From: Nageia nagi
Taxonomy: Eukaryota > Pinophyta
DNA length: 64,000 nt
NCBI GenBank assembly: GCA_050084985.1
Contig: JBITNC010000001.1
Coordinates: forward strand, 75,578,001-75,642,000
Direction of reading: 5' to 3'
Position numbers and translations under genes: made by a program. Below, in pieces: positions 44,466 to 56,207 of the stretch. Under the pieces are notes generated by a model. That model had not been told where the DNA came from, made no database searches, and saw nothing but the letters and a program-made list of their open reading frames with translations. The number at the start of each line of letters is the position of its first letter. The stretch's first letter is position 1.

Positions 44466-44544
44466 GTAAGTGCCCAAACTTTAGTTTTAATCATATAGCA
44501 CATTCACCAATGGGGTAAAGTCTCATGTATTTTATTCCCCATAG
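44466..44544 (+). other. Candidate 79-nt intron upstream of the extra gene
   Basis: Donor GTAAGT at 44466-44471 after AAAG, and acceptor TTTTATTCCCCATAG ending at 44544. The length is near the lower limit for plant introns. An alternative is that translation starts at ATG 44525, which follows an in-frame TAA at 44516, in which case no splice is needed. Confidence 0.4.
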
Positions 44545-47500
44545 ATGCTTTCCTGCTCCTGAGTTGATAGAGTTTGTAAAGGGGGCATTTGATCTTGCAA
44601 CCAGGATAGTCAGAGACTTGCAAGGTAGAACTATCTTAAATTTGGATTCCATTTCAATAGTAAAGGCTTTTAATCCACCCTCCCCTATGCATTCCCTTAT
44701 GCACATTGATTGGTATATGACCCCCAGTTCCAATCTAAGAGCAAATATCATAGCCTGGCTAAATAAAAATGCAGCTAGGACTATAAAGTTTATGGAGTTC
44801 CCCAGTTCTGAGCTCCTACTCTTCAATTTTTCTGCACATCTGTAATTATTATTATCCATGTTGGCCATAGCAATGGGTGAAGAGACAGATAGGTATGTCT
44901 CCCCATCAAAATTAGCTATTGCATACCAGATTTCCCATCCAAACTCTCCTACAATGTATGACTAGGCCATTGCACTTTTAGATGGAATATCTGAACAGTT
45001 AGAAAAGATTAGTGAGGGATTTCATTTTTCGTATGTGTCACACATTATTTGGATGATGATTCATTAGAATGCCGATGTCTTCAAGAATTTAACTTTGGTT
45101 TGGACTGATGAAAGAGGATCTTAGAAGCCAGTGGACCAATGGACTGAGGAGGTGAGGTCTTCAGCGGATTATTACTTCTTTGTAGAAAGCTTTTTGGTTC
45201 CTACAATGAATTTATTTACCCATGTAGTTCCAAGATTATCAACAACTTCTAAGCTTTACCTCCGGATGCCACATGGAGAGATTAGGGACTGGTTCTTCAT
45301 AGAGGAAGGGACTTTCATCAGGCTTTATGGGTATTCTGGGGCTCCTTTCTTACTACCAGTCCATGTAATGGATTGGGTTTTCAGCATGGAATATGCCAGA
45401 CAAATGGATTATATAGATTCTAAATATGGAGCTGCAACAAAGAAGAGGATAGTTTATGCCCTTCCTCATAAAGTGCATAACTTGGTGCTTCAAAGCAGGG
45501 GAGCAAATGAATAATTAAAAGGTAAATTGTTGAATTTAAAATTGAAAGAACTTAGTCAGTATTTGCTATATGATCCAGAGGATATCTTTGGTAAGAGGTT
45601 GAGGGGCCAGCCCAACCCCCTAATTTTCAGAGCTAAATCTAGGCCGAAGCTACTTAAATGGTGAAACCTGGAACATGAATACAAGGTAATGCCCACTACC
45701 TTGATTACTAAAGATTTATTGCCATCATGGTTGAGTTTTTACAGTAAAAAGACAAATTTTGACCCAAGAACGGATTCCATCTCCAAAAAGTCTTTGAAAA
45801 CCTTAAGAGATCAGAGATGGAGTGAAGAAAAAATAGCCGCCTTCACTCAGTACCGGATTGAGTCTGGAAATCGGAATACCCCTCTAGATTCTGATTTATA
45901 TGAGAAATTTGAGGAGATGTGGAGAATAGAACATCCTACAGACATCCCTGCAAGTGAAGGTTTAGATGATAGTGATGAGGAGGGAGAGCAGGGACTTGTA
46001 ATGTCCCAAGCATCAGCTCAGGCGGAGTGACCCGAGGGAGGAACCAGGGAGGTTTCCATGGAAATAGCAGCTAGGAGGCCCAGGAAGGTGTATACTGTTA
46101 AAAGGAAAGTCCAAAAGGAGATGGCACCGCTCCCACCATTGCCAAAGAGAAGAAGAAGGAGCCCTACTCCATCTGGTACGCTCTCTACTCCCTCTTCCCC
46201 TATTTCTCTTACTCCTGCTCTGTCTATTCCTACCATGTCTATTTCCATTCCAAGTTCACTTCCACAAATTCCAATAGTCATTCCAGCTTCACCCATCCAA
46301 TCTCTCATAACACCACCACCACTTATTCAATGGCAAAGCTCCCTTCCCCTCACATCTAGCCCACAAGTTCCCCCCATCATCAGCATCACCACAATACCAT
46401 CATCACCTTTGCCATCTCTACCTCCATCATCCTCTCCTCCATCCATTCCAACTCTTCCTACCGTGGATCCATCTGGAAGTAGTGTCCTTGGACCCAATCA
46501 AGCTAGCCCTATGACACCAGCATAGTAGATAGTGGCCTCCTCCTCTTAGGAGTTGAGCATCGGATCTCCATTCATTATGATATCTGGGCAACAAGTATCT
46601 ATGGACATCATCATGTAGCAGTACCAATAGATGAATTAGGGACGAGATGCATGGATGCAGAAGTAGGTCAAGAAGCTCCCAATTCCAGATAATTCGGTAA
46701 GGCTCTAAACTTCAATGGATCCAAAGCATAAGGTGCTTGAAATGGCTATTGCCCAAGAACCCCAAGAAGGGCAAAGTGATCTCTCCTCTATGAACACTCG
46801 TGTAAAAATTAACACACAAAGTATATCTTGGAGTGATAAAAATGAGCTCTTGTAAACTGTAGTAGACCTCAACATATCAGAGCTGACAAAATTGGAGGTC
46901 AAGTACAATAAGCTACAAAAGGCCCATGAAGCTATGAAGCAGTAGTTAGACACTCAAAAACTAAAATTGAAAGTTGCTAAAAATAATGTATCAATTTTGA
47001 AGGCTAGTTTAGCGGTAGCTCCTACAGTAGACACTTTGAGCCAGAAAGATGCCATCATATCTCAGAGAGATGCTGAGATAGCAACCCGAGTAGCGGAGAT
47101 TAGCAGTTTGAACACCAACATAGCACAACTCCAATCAAGTATGAATGTAAATAAGGTAGACAAATCCTTTTTGTTAAATATAAAGAAATGATTTTGGGAG
47201 CTGAGGGCATAGGAAATCAAAGATTTGATTCATCTGAGAGACCATGTAGAATCATGTTTATCAAAGCTCAAAAGGCTCGAGGTTGAGGTCACCAGATGCG
47301 AGAATATTTTGAATCCCATCTTAGAACAGGCCAAGCAAGTAAATAAGATGCTAAACAACCTCTCGAATGAAAAGCTACAAGCTTATAATGTCGATGATTG
47401 AGTGGAGCTCATGTCAGCAATTGACTACCCAGCGAGGGGGAAATGGGTTTGTCAGGAGATCAAGAGTAATATCCTGCACCAAACATAAGAAATGGAAAGC

Positions 47501-47848
47501 ATGAAGTCAAAGATTTAGGGATTAAATGCAACCAAAGTCCCAGAGTTATGGAGAAGTGATGGCTCGCTTGTCCCTAAAGCTAAGTTTTTGAGTGGTCTAT
47601 AGAGTAGGATCAAAAGCACTAATGACATTGATATGCTCCTGGTTTCATTTGATGAAACCAATTTGATAAAATTCTTTGATTCTTTGGCAAATGGTGGCTT
47701 TCACATTTACCAATTGTTAAGAAAATATGCTCATGTGTCTTATGAAATTTTGAACACTACAGCTTTAGCCCATGCAAGGCTAAAGGATTCTTCTGGGATC
47801 CCTGCAGACTGGAGTAAGGTTCAACAACTCTTCAGTATACAGAATTGA
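44545..47848 (+). pseudogene. Extra gene of element C, about 1,100 codons, unknown function
   Basis: All open pieces (from 44525, 45131, 45689, 46058, 46967 and 47633) are in one frame, the same as gag-pol, broken only by stops, so this was one long gene. Globular part to about 45910: PAPELIEFVKGAFDLATRI, GRTILNLDSISIVKAF, DYYFFVESFLVPTMNLFTHV, MPHGEIRDWFFIEEGTFIRL, and KKRIVYALPHKVHNLVL. Then an acidic run DDSDEEGEQ near 45980, basic clusters KRKVQK and PKRRRRSP (46100-46170) that look like a nuclear signal, a Pro/Ser-rich stretch to 46525, a coiled coil (46940-47400) and a C-terminal helix (NGGFHIYQLLRKYAHVSYEI). No signal peptide or membrane segment is obvious, so it is unlike an envelope protein. 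I do not recognise the family. Confidence 0.7.
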
Positions 47849-47936
47849 AGTCTGATTCTTTGATTCATTCAAATAAGATTTTGGGTTCTAAAATTTCTTT
47901 GTAATTAGAAAAATTTTCCCACAGATGTCGCCAAAA
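47849..47936 (+). other. Element C 3' end without a clear polypurine tract
   Basis: Only 88 bases separate the extra gene from the 3' LTR. They end ACAGATGTCGCCAAAA, which is not the usual purine run. Either the tract has decayed or this lineage uses a different primer. Confidence 0.6.
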
Positions 47937-49548
47937 TGTATATTAATACATAATCACTACTCCAAGTTTTTTTGAAAGTATGATCACTTCTGGAGGTGAC
48001 GTAAGCTAAGCATAATCACAATGGGTTTAAGAACTGTTTCCAAAAGTAATTACTTCATTATGAAAGAAGAAAAGCTCCTCAAAGTTAATGTTGAGTAACT
48101 TGAGTTCTAGAAGAGATGATGTCAGTGATTTCAAGCCTTAACCCAAAACCAAATCCTAAAAGTGATGAGGTCAGTGAGGAGTGATCAAATAGCCAGAGCC
48201 GGTGAGTAAAACATTCTGAAAGTATGAAGATGATGTCATGGGAGGATGATGTTCACAATTTTGAATGAAATTGGGACTTCACAATTTTGAATGAAATCGA
48301 GTCCCAAAAGTGATGAGGTCAGTAAGAGATAATTGAAGAAGCTGGAGCCCATAAATTAAGTGTTCCAGAAGTAAAGAATTCTGGAACAAGATGATGACAT
48401 CACAGAGGATAAGATAGTCATATTTTGGTAAAGACTAGGTTTCAAAGATGATGAGGTTAGCAAGGGGTGATTAAAAAGGCCAAAGTCAGTAGATAAAGCA
48501 TTCCAGAATGAAATGATAAAAGCTCAATTGTGGAAAAGCCCACGTTCCAAAGAAAGTGAGTAGAGCATTCTAGAAGTATGAAGATGATGTCATGAGGAGA
48601 ATGATGTTCATGTTTTTGAATGAAACTGGGTCCTGGAAGTGATGAGGTCAGCAAGGAGTGATCAAATAGCTGGAGCCAGTGAATAGAACATTTTGGAATG
48701 TAGAAATGAGAATAATAAAGAGAGATCAAATAGCCAGAGCCAATAAATAGAATATCCTAGAAGAGACGAGGATAGCGAGAAGTCAGATCATAGTCATCAA
48801 GAAGCTGTATCATCTGCAATCTACCCAATTTTGTAATATTCTACCAAGTGGTGTATGTAGGTAGTATCAGTTAAAAGAAGGCTAGAATCTTGAAGCCATT
48901 TTGTAAACATTTCTATTATGCAATTCTTGTAACTATTGTTGCTTCAGTATAAGTATATGAAAATAAAGTGAAAGAAGGGTCGGAAGCCCTAGTATTGCTC
49001 TTTACATTTGTTCTCAAAGACCTATAGTTTTTATCAGTAATATGATACCATCTTGACCTTTCTTGTCTAGCACTCGTAATTGTCATTCTTAATTTGGTTA
49101 CATCGTGGCAGCTTGGCTTGTTTCCTGAATGGTAATCACGAGCTGCTAGTATAACTGTGTCTGCTACATGGTAGAGTAAAGATGGGAAACTATTAGAGAG
49201 TGAGAGCTTGTACCATAGCTGCTACATTAGATTCAGACCAAGGTTTCACACACTGTGAAAGCCCGTGCTGAACTAGTGATCCACCTTTGCTTTCTCTCTT
49301 GTTACCATAAGCCTTTTTGCTTAAATTCCTTACACTCTACTCCTTTTTATTTTCTTTCCTGTTACCCTAAGCCTTTTGCTTAAATTCCTCGCACTCTACT
49401 CTTTTTATTTTCTTTCCTGTTACTTCTCCTACACCAAATGTATAAGGAACCAGCCTTCTCCGGAGATTAGACTATCACCATAGTCTGTTCTTGATTTACT
49501 TTGGTTAAGATTATTCACGGTGCATATATTACACAATCCTAATCAACA
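47937..49548 (+). mobile_element. Element C 3' LTR
   Basis: Pairs with 36263-37848 and ends AATCAACA, followed by the GATAC target duplication. Near 47996 it keeps GGTGACGTAAGC, an as-1-like TGACG motif, where the 5' LTR has TGACATAAGC after a C/G-to-T/A change. It contains a short local duplication (ACAATTTTGAATGAAA twice near 48255 and 48281) not present in the 5' LTR, accounting for most of the length difference. Confidence 0.95.
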
Positions 49549-49553
49549 GATAC

Positions 49554-49863
49554 TAATCTTTAGAGTTTTGGATTTCCAAAATAAGAGCCATGTATGAGTG
49601 GAGTGATTATGTAGAAGAAATCTATTTATGATGTTATTAGAATATTGAATGTTCAAGTACATCATTATTTTGTGTACAAATCATGGTCCATAACATTACC
49701 TAAAAATGGATTACTAGGCACCATCTTAGATAAATAAAATTGAACATTGAATGAACTAAAAATCAATTCATCCAAGGATGGTTGGTTCATTATGAGGATC
49801 ATTCTGGCACCTCCATAACTCTATCATAAGATAAAGACTCAAATTGCATTTTTCAAATCAATA
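49554..49863 (+). mobile_element. Element O 3' LTR, second part
   Basis: Resumes O's right LTR after element C and aligns with 32408-32726. It ends AATCAATA at 49863, followed by GTTTC, the right copy of O's target duplication. Confidence 0.85.
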
Positions 49864-49868
49864 GTTTC

Positions 49869-50320
49869 CCATTCAATGCATTCATGAAGGTTTTTTATTC
49901 TATATATTATTGCATTTTCTTCAACCATTGTTGTTGTTTTCAGTTACTTACCTAAGGCCTCCTCTACCTATGGAATTGAGTGAGGTGCATGCTTTTTTTG
50001 CAAAAATCTATAAGTGTCCTATGGAATACATTCTCTCTAATCTAGATAAGTCATTTATTGGTTTGCATATATGCAATCTGACCATAGTCCTAACTACAAA
50101 AATAAATCCATAAGCTTCATATATAAATAAGTTTTGGTTCACTTGTAGAGAGAAGACAAGATAGTTTAATAAAATTATCAAATCCTACTGATTTATTAGG
50201 GATTCTTGAGGTTTAAACTTGAATATTTCTATGTATTTTATTGATCATTATAGCAATAATGTGGCACTCAACTTTCAACCCATTAAAAAATATCATATCA
50301 CTTCCTTTTGTGCATGACAA
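49869..50320. other. Right flank of element O, unassigned
   Basis: AT-rich with no recognisable motif. If O is removed, this joins directly to the sequence ending at 16125. Confidence 0.4.
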
Positions 50321-51266
50321 TGTAGGCACCTAAAAATGATATATTTTATTCCTTTTTTAATTTAATTTACTAATTATCCTTTATATTATCATTTTTAATA
50401 ATTAACTAACCTTTAATCACATTAATCTACTTTAATTTTAGTTAAAACCCTTAATTTCTAGCTAAAACACTTTAAATTAGATTAAAAAAAATAAAACCAC
50501 CTTAAAATATTTTAGAATGTTCCATTACATAGGTGGGTGAGGTAAACTACTCTAGAAATATATCTAAACACTTGAAATATTTTAGAATGCTCCATTACAT
50601 AGGTGGGTGATCTAAAACCATTATAGAAACATATTATAACCACTTGGAATATTTTAGAATATTCCACTCCATTGGTACGTGAAATCCCTAAGTGATAAGT
50701 GGGTTTAGTAACAACCTACCAAATTCATAGTCATTGATCTTATGGTTGATCCAATAGTCAATAGCCACTCCCTAACCTATGAGTATGACCTTCCTTCATA
50801 TCATTTGAATCATCCAAGCTTCAAGCTTCATCCATTAGATCTCTTTCGAAGAGTTGTAGAAATTTTGGGTGATTTTACGAAAATCATATGTGAGGTGTGA
50901 TTGCAGTTTCTTGGTAATTTTATTTTGGTTTTTTAGGGATTAATTTTAATTAAATAGGGGTTGTAACTCATTTCACATATCCTTAATGATATATTTCCAT
51001 TGGTGTATCATTTGCATCAATTGAACATCTATTGCAAAAGTTATAGGCTCTTGAAGATTCATATCACTATTCTACTACCATTCTATTGCATTTTACTATC
51101 ATTCTGATGCATTCTATTGCTATTCTATTGAATTTGTTTAGTGAGGTTTGTCACTAAGGTAAATTCCATCACCTATCTAGGTCATGCATCCTTGACTCAC
51201 CCCTAGTTTCTTCATTAAACATTGATATCAACATCAACATTAGGTATTTCTATTTCATTTTCTACA
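50321..51266 (+). mobile_element. Possible LTR of a Tat-like element
   Basis: Begins TGTAGGCACCTAAAAATGA, close to the LTR start of element A. A possible inverted end TCTACA is at 51261-51266. No partner LTR, polypurine tract or matching target duplication was found, so a solo LTR is only a possibility and the right end is uncertain. Confidence 0.3.
50505..50690. repeat. Tandem repeat, about 65-70-bp unit, three copies
   Basis: ATATTTTAGAATG followed by TCCATTACATAGGTGGGTGA appears near 50508 and 50578, and in a diverged form near 50649. The spacing is about 70 bp. It lies inside the possible LTR starting at 50321. Confidence 0.8.
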
Positions 51267-52799
51267 TCCATGGTCATTTGTGCTTTTGTTTATCCATCCT
51301 ATGAATAGGTTTAGGGATTTGACCATATTTTGAGTAGGATTATATCTTTCCTAGACTTAGGAAACTCCTTGAATCACTTAGGTGTATTTTATTGTGCCCT
51401 TATTTTATTGTATATAGGTTACATGTTATGAAGCTATATCTTTCATGAAGACTAGAAGAACTCAACAAGCATGATCAAACAGGTAATCCTTGGAAACTTA
51501 AGCCCAAGTTCTTTTTAGTAAGTTAGATACTTAGTTCTTTCATAATTTAAAAAATAGCATATTTATTTTATCATAAAGATGGTGTTGGGTTCCATAAATG
51601 TGCTAACCAATATACTTTGATGTGAAGATCAGAAGTATGTAATTCTTTTCTTTGAACAAGTTTGTAACATTATTTGAATCATTGTATCTTTCAACAATAG
51701 TAATAGCAAGAAAAAACTTTACAATTCTTGTAAGTAGCTATGTGATGTGTTTTCCATTTTTGAGCTTTTATGTATGAGAAAACACTTAGAAATTTTTGGA
51801 TAGAGGATCTAATTCTAAACTAAGGTGAGATTTATCTATATAAATCTATTTTAACTAGGTTGGTATTCATTAGTTTCACATTTTGTGTATTTATTAAAGA
51901 GTTTATGGTTCTCTTAAACTATTATTTTTTCAGATCAATTTTCTTCCAAAGGTTATAAATTTTATTCTAGACATCCTTTTAATATGATTCCTTTTGTTTG
52001 TAGATCTAGTTTCAATATAGTTCCAACCATGTATAGTATACCATACATTTTTATCATATCACACTTAGAATCCATAATTTTATGATATACACTTATGTAT
52101 TCCTACTAAAAACATACTATGAAGTGTTTTAGTTCTATATGAGTTTTGAACCATATAATATCCTTTATATAAACTAGGCATTTAACCATTGCAAATAACA
52201 TTTCATGTAATTTCCAATGGTATGTAACACTGATTTGAATAAGTTATATCAAGTTTTCTTGACCATATATATCTAGATTTTGTATCTATATTAGAATCAG
52301 ATTTTATATTAATATAGGATCCAAATTTGAGCCTTTATCTCTATTCAAAACTTGGATCTTGTATTCTTAATTTCATCTTCAAGAAACATTTGGACATCAC
52401 ATATATTGACCTTTGTATGCACCCGAGATGCTTGTATATGGTCCACAATGCTTTGTATCTTCCCTAATAAATTCAAATTTGTATTGTTGGATATATATAA
52501 ATTTGTTTGAGGTATGTGAGTACTCATTAAAAAGGTATATTTTATCCCCATCCATCTATGTATGAATAATTAGGTTTTGTGCAAGTTAATATTAGTAAAT
52601 ATGCCAATACATTGGAGCACCATTAGACTTTAGTAAAACTTCAAAAGATTCTTAATATCAATTGATATCACTTAGTCATGATACTTTTACAATTATTAGA
52701 TCTCTTCAAATCATTCTATAAAGGAAATAAATATTGGTATTAGATTTTGATAACTTATGTATTTTTTTTTTCCATCCTTTTGAGTATGAAAAACCTCAA
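51267..52799. other. Unassigned sequence
   Basis: No readable motif on either strand. A minus-strand stretch open from 52551 to 52345 has no similarity I can name. Part of it may belong to the Penelope-like fragment that follows. Confidence 0.3.
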
Positions 52800-52915
52800 A
52801 ATTCTAAGAAAGAAATTTATTTCCTTGATATCAATATTGCAATTTTTTATTCAAATTTGGAGGATGGTAAGAATGTAGAGTCACCCTCCATATATTGTAA
52901 AAATAAATAAAATCA
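52800..52915 (+). pseudogene. Short Penelope-like RT fragment, copy 2
   Basis: Reads KEIYFLDINIAIFYSNLEDG then VESPSIYCKNK and a stop. The IYFLDINI start and the SIYCKNK strand resemble the INFLDLxI...SxYRKPT segment of Penelope-like RTs. It aligns with 15742-15885. Family assignment is tentative. Confidence 0.4.
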
Positions 52916-53647
52916 ATAAATTCATGTGAAATTGGTCAAATATAATTAGAAATGCAAGAAGAGGGTACCTCTCAAAAGGAGAAATGCAATACCAATATGG
53001 AGAATATAATTGAGAGCTATTCTATTATGGTGATAGGGATGTTGATCTCTATAATTTAAATGAATAAATTAATGGTTAAGATGTTGAAAGATTTTTTATA
53101 TCATATGGAAGAGAAAAATGGTAAAATGAAGAGCACCTTATGTTATTTTGTTTGGAAATACTTTTGGTTTGATAAAATTGTAGACACTCTAAAATTACAT
53201 CTTTATCTTGTTAGGGTAATATTTGATCAACAACAAAAACAAAAGCAAAATTAATCATTATCATGGTCATTTATAATATTATTATAGTTTAAAATTAAAA
53301 GTAACTTGTCAAATATAATTATCAATGTTATTTATAGCCTAATTATTTTATAAATATTATAATTAATCCATTGATCTAATAGATCTTGTAATCAGCCCAT
53401 TGATTGGCAGTCGACCTATGAACTTGAGATAGTTATCTATAAAATTAATTTTAAGGATTATTTAAAAAAATAACAAGCATTATATTCACTTAAGCTAACT
53501 CTCTCAACATTTTATATTTGAACATTTAAGTACATTTTGAGAACTTCTTGTGCAAATATACTTAGGGTTTGATGGAGAATTCACCATAAACTTATTCAAG
53601 CTTGATGATATTATTCTATGTTTCCATGGAATGAGATATATGTATTG

Positions 53648-53648
<1 letters not shown>
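52916..53648. other. Unassigned AT-rich sequence
   Basis: No coding or RNA signal is seen. Confidence 0.3.

Positions 53649-53709
<61 letters not shown>
53649..53709. repeat. (TA)n microsatellite, about 30 repeats
   Basis: An uninterrupted TA run of about 60 bases. A predicted frame across it (53550-53744) reads alternating Ile-Tyr and is an artefact. The run is unbroken, unlike everything around it, so it has expanded recently. Confidence 0.98.
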
Positions 53710-53711
<2 letters not shown>

Positions 53712-55670
53712 GGTTTATTATGGATTGGAGGCTTAGGTACATAACTTGAGAATTTTTTCTAGGATCTAGGAGCGATTTGGTGGATCTTAATATTCTTTTA
53801 TGTTATTTGAGTTATCTTACACCTTGTTTGCATGTACCTTACACTATAGGGTAAATTCATGGTAAAACCATGTTAAATTTTCAATTGATAATATTTATCA
53901 TTCCCATTAGCATTTAATATCATTATATTTTTATTTAACATTGTGGGTATCTTAGATTGTTTATTTAGAATATTTTCTTGAAATCATTGATATATTGTTA
54001 ACATAATCTAGTATTGCATCAGTTAGCATAATGTTTATCATAGTATTTATCATTGATATCAATCTTTATGATCATAAATAATAATATAGGATCATAATAA
54101 GCAGTATAGGCATACATTTATATTCTCTTCACCTTTTGATTGGGGTGTAGGGGACCTACTCATACTGAATATTGGGGTAAAACCCTTTTTGTTTTACTTT
54201 AGCTCTCAAGGGACCAAGATTGAGATATTCACTATCATATTTAGATGTATTTAGGGCTCTAATACTTATCTTGTAGGTACACATAGATCAAATAGATATA
54301 CTAAGATAATCTAGCACCAAATTTTGATCAAGACAATAGTAAACATATCTAGATCCTAATCTCCTTAAATCATATCAATAGTCAACTTCTTATCACCTTA
54401 AGGTTATTGGAAGTGTGATTTTTTTCAGAATAATCACTTCATTGTTGTATGAAATTTAGGTATACAAAATGGTAAACCCAATGTGAAACATGTCTAAAGT
54501 CACAAAAATTAGGAGAAGGCTTTCTTACAACTCTATTCTTGATTTTGAAGAAATTTGTATCAAGTACACTTTTTGGTATAATTTAGTAGATTTTGTGAAT
54601 AATTATTATTGATTATTTTTGAATACCTTTTTGAATATACTCAAATTTGGATATAAAAATTTAAGCACATCAAACATCCCAAATCTATATTTAATAACTA
54701 TTAGATTGATCCTATCTGATAATCAATCACCTCACAATCAATCATAGTATCAATTACTTTGATAAAGGATGATTAATATTCATAGATTAATTTAGATCAT
54801 AATTTTATATTTTGTAATTTGATAAGGTTATTATCCTTTACTATTTAATTGTACAATTATTTTTGATCTCCTATAGAGACTATTATTTTTGTAAGTGCAT
54901 GTATGGCTAGTCTATCAATTATTGATGACCATAATGACTAGTACTAGTAATTGGACTTGTATAGATTGAATAGGAAATAGAGGCTTGTAACAAAGGTTTT
55001 GACTCTCAAAAATTTTATTAGAGGAGATGGAACTAGAGAATCCAAGTTAGATCTATTGCCCTATGTATTCTCTAGTTTAGATTGCTTGCTGATTTCATTT
55101 TAAGATTGCCTTTACATTATGGTGAACTAGTGAAATCCTATCATGCTTAGGGGAAGTTATTGCATACACTTGGGTGGTAATAAATTTTCATTTATCATGT
55201 AGAATTTGTACTTCATATATTACATTAATATTCAATTTATCCTAGGAATATTGGGGCACATGGACCTTTCTTCCCAATGTCCTTACACTTTAAATTCATA
55301 CCCAAGGTGAGAATACACATGGAGTACAAAACATGCATTTTATTTTCTTCCCCAAGAGATTTAGACTCTTCCTAAATAATACCTAACTATGTATAATTTT
55401 AGGGAAAAATAAAAAAGAGAAAAAATAATAAAATCTATCTAAATTAACAAGATAAGAGTTCCAATTTAACCTCAAATAATTAAGTAATATAATAACCATT
55501 TTTCTCTATCACCATTGGGCATATCATAGATGATTGTTATCTTGACAGAGAATTTTAGGCTTGGTGTTTTAATTTTCATATATTAAATCCATGACTTAAT
55601 TAAAACTTTAGGCTCCTTATCTATTTTCTTAAAATTGTTTTTACATTTTGGGAGTTTAAAAATTGATATG
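53710..55670. other. Unassigned AT-rich sequence
   Basis: About 2 kb without recognisable protein. If the gag-like start at 55686 is real, this would include the 5' LTR and leader of that element, but I find no terminal motifs to prove it. Confidence 0.3.
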
Positions 55671-55685
55671 GGTCCTTACATAGGA

Positions 55686-56207
55686 ATGGTTGATACTAGA
55701 GCTCAAGCTAGAGGTAGGTAACAATAAGAATAGAATTAAAATTTCTCCTATAGACCAAATACACCATAATATTCATCTTCAACATATTTATATTCTAATC
55801 CTTCATCTCAACCTATCTCACCACTTGATCCATTATTTCCTTTAGATCTTCAAAGACATCATATATTTCAAAATATTCTTCTAGAATCAAGAAAAGGATT
55901 CATCAATGACATATTTTAAAATAAAATGGAATTTATTTATGTACAATATCAATATCAATAATCTCAAAATTAAAATCCACAAATCATGTAAAGGTCATAA
56001 GTACAAAGGGTAATCTATCCTTATGATCTATAATATGAATTACAAGAATCACTTCAAGCTCATCAAGTATGAAAATTCAAGGAAATATATTCAATTAAAT
56101 CACAAAAATAATTACCATAAATGGTTCCAAAACCATATTTTTCAATATAAAAACCATTTTTTTCCATTTATAATCAACCTTAAAAAATGCAACAATTATC
56201 TTCATAA
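55686..56207 (+). pseudogene. Gag-like start of another LTR element, cut by element E
   Basis: Opens MVDTRAQARGR, a start very common in plant Ty3/gypsy gags, then a proline/serine-rich stretch (SPLDPLFPLDL) typical of their N-termini. Upstream, TTGATATGGGTCC near 55655 could be a decayed TTGGTATCAGAGC primer site. Later frames carry stops. It ends at the LTR edge of element E (56208), which therefore probably inserted into it. The evidence is thin. Confidence 0.35.

Larger units (their letters stand above)
36263..49548 (+). mobile_element. Element C: long Tat-type Ty3/gypsy element with an extra gene
   Basis: LTRs 36263-37848 (1586 bp) and 47937-49548 (1612 bp) start TGTATATTAATACATAA and end AATCAATA or AATCAACA. 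Target duplication GATAC at 36258-36262 and 49549-49553 is perfect. Gag, protease, archaeal-type RNase H, RT, gypsy RNase H and integrase occupy one frame from 37997 to 43840. A second gene of about 1,100 codons runs to 47848. Damage is mainly in-frame stops at CAG/CAA/TGG-type codons, with no frame change in gag-pol. By eye the LTRs differ at 8-9% of the first 200 bases, nearly all transitions, a pattern expected from decay of methylated cytosines. Confidence 0.95.
16126..49863 (+). mobile_element. Element O: outer non-autonomous LTR retrotransposon split by B and C
   Basis: Two ~1.84-kb LTRs flank a ~2.0-kb interior. Left LTR: 16126-17243 plus 32012-32726. Right LTR: 34730-36262 plus 49554-49863. 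Target duplication GTTTC at 16121-16125 and 49864-49868. Element B sits in the left LTR and element C in the right LTR; each site is intact in the other LTR, which proves both insertions. The interior has no gag or pol frame, so O resembles a large retrotransposon derivative mobilised in trans. By eye the two LTRs differ more (roughly one base in six in the first 135) than those of B, C or D, as expected for the oldest member. Both strands fit a plus orientation, from the polypurine tract at 34721. Confidence 0.9.

Noticed and set aside
44491-44868. Minus-strand 125-codon frame
   Set aside because: Antisense of the start of the extra gene; the plus strand is in frame with 3 kb of further coding sequence.
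46018-46308. Minus-strand 96-codon frame
   Set aside because: Shadow of the Pro/Ser-rich part of the extra gene in element C.
43930-47848. Envelope-like gene
   Set aside because: No signal peptide, no hydrophobic membrane segment and no furin-type site seen; basic and coiled-coil regions point elsewhere.
52345-52551. Minus-strand 68-codon frame as a gene
   Set aside because: No motif, no neighbours in frame, and similar lengths arise often by chance in this AT-rich sequence.
53550-53744. 64-codon frame with Ile-Tyr repeats
   Set aside because: Product of the (TA)n run.
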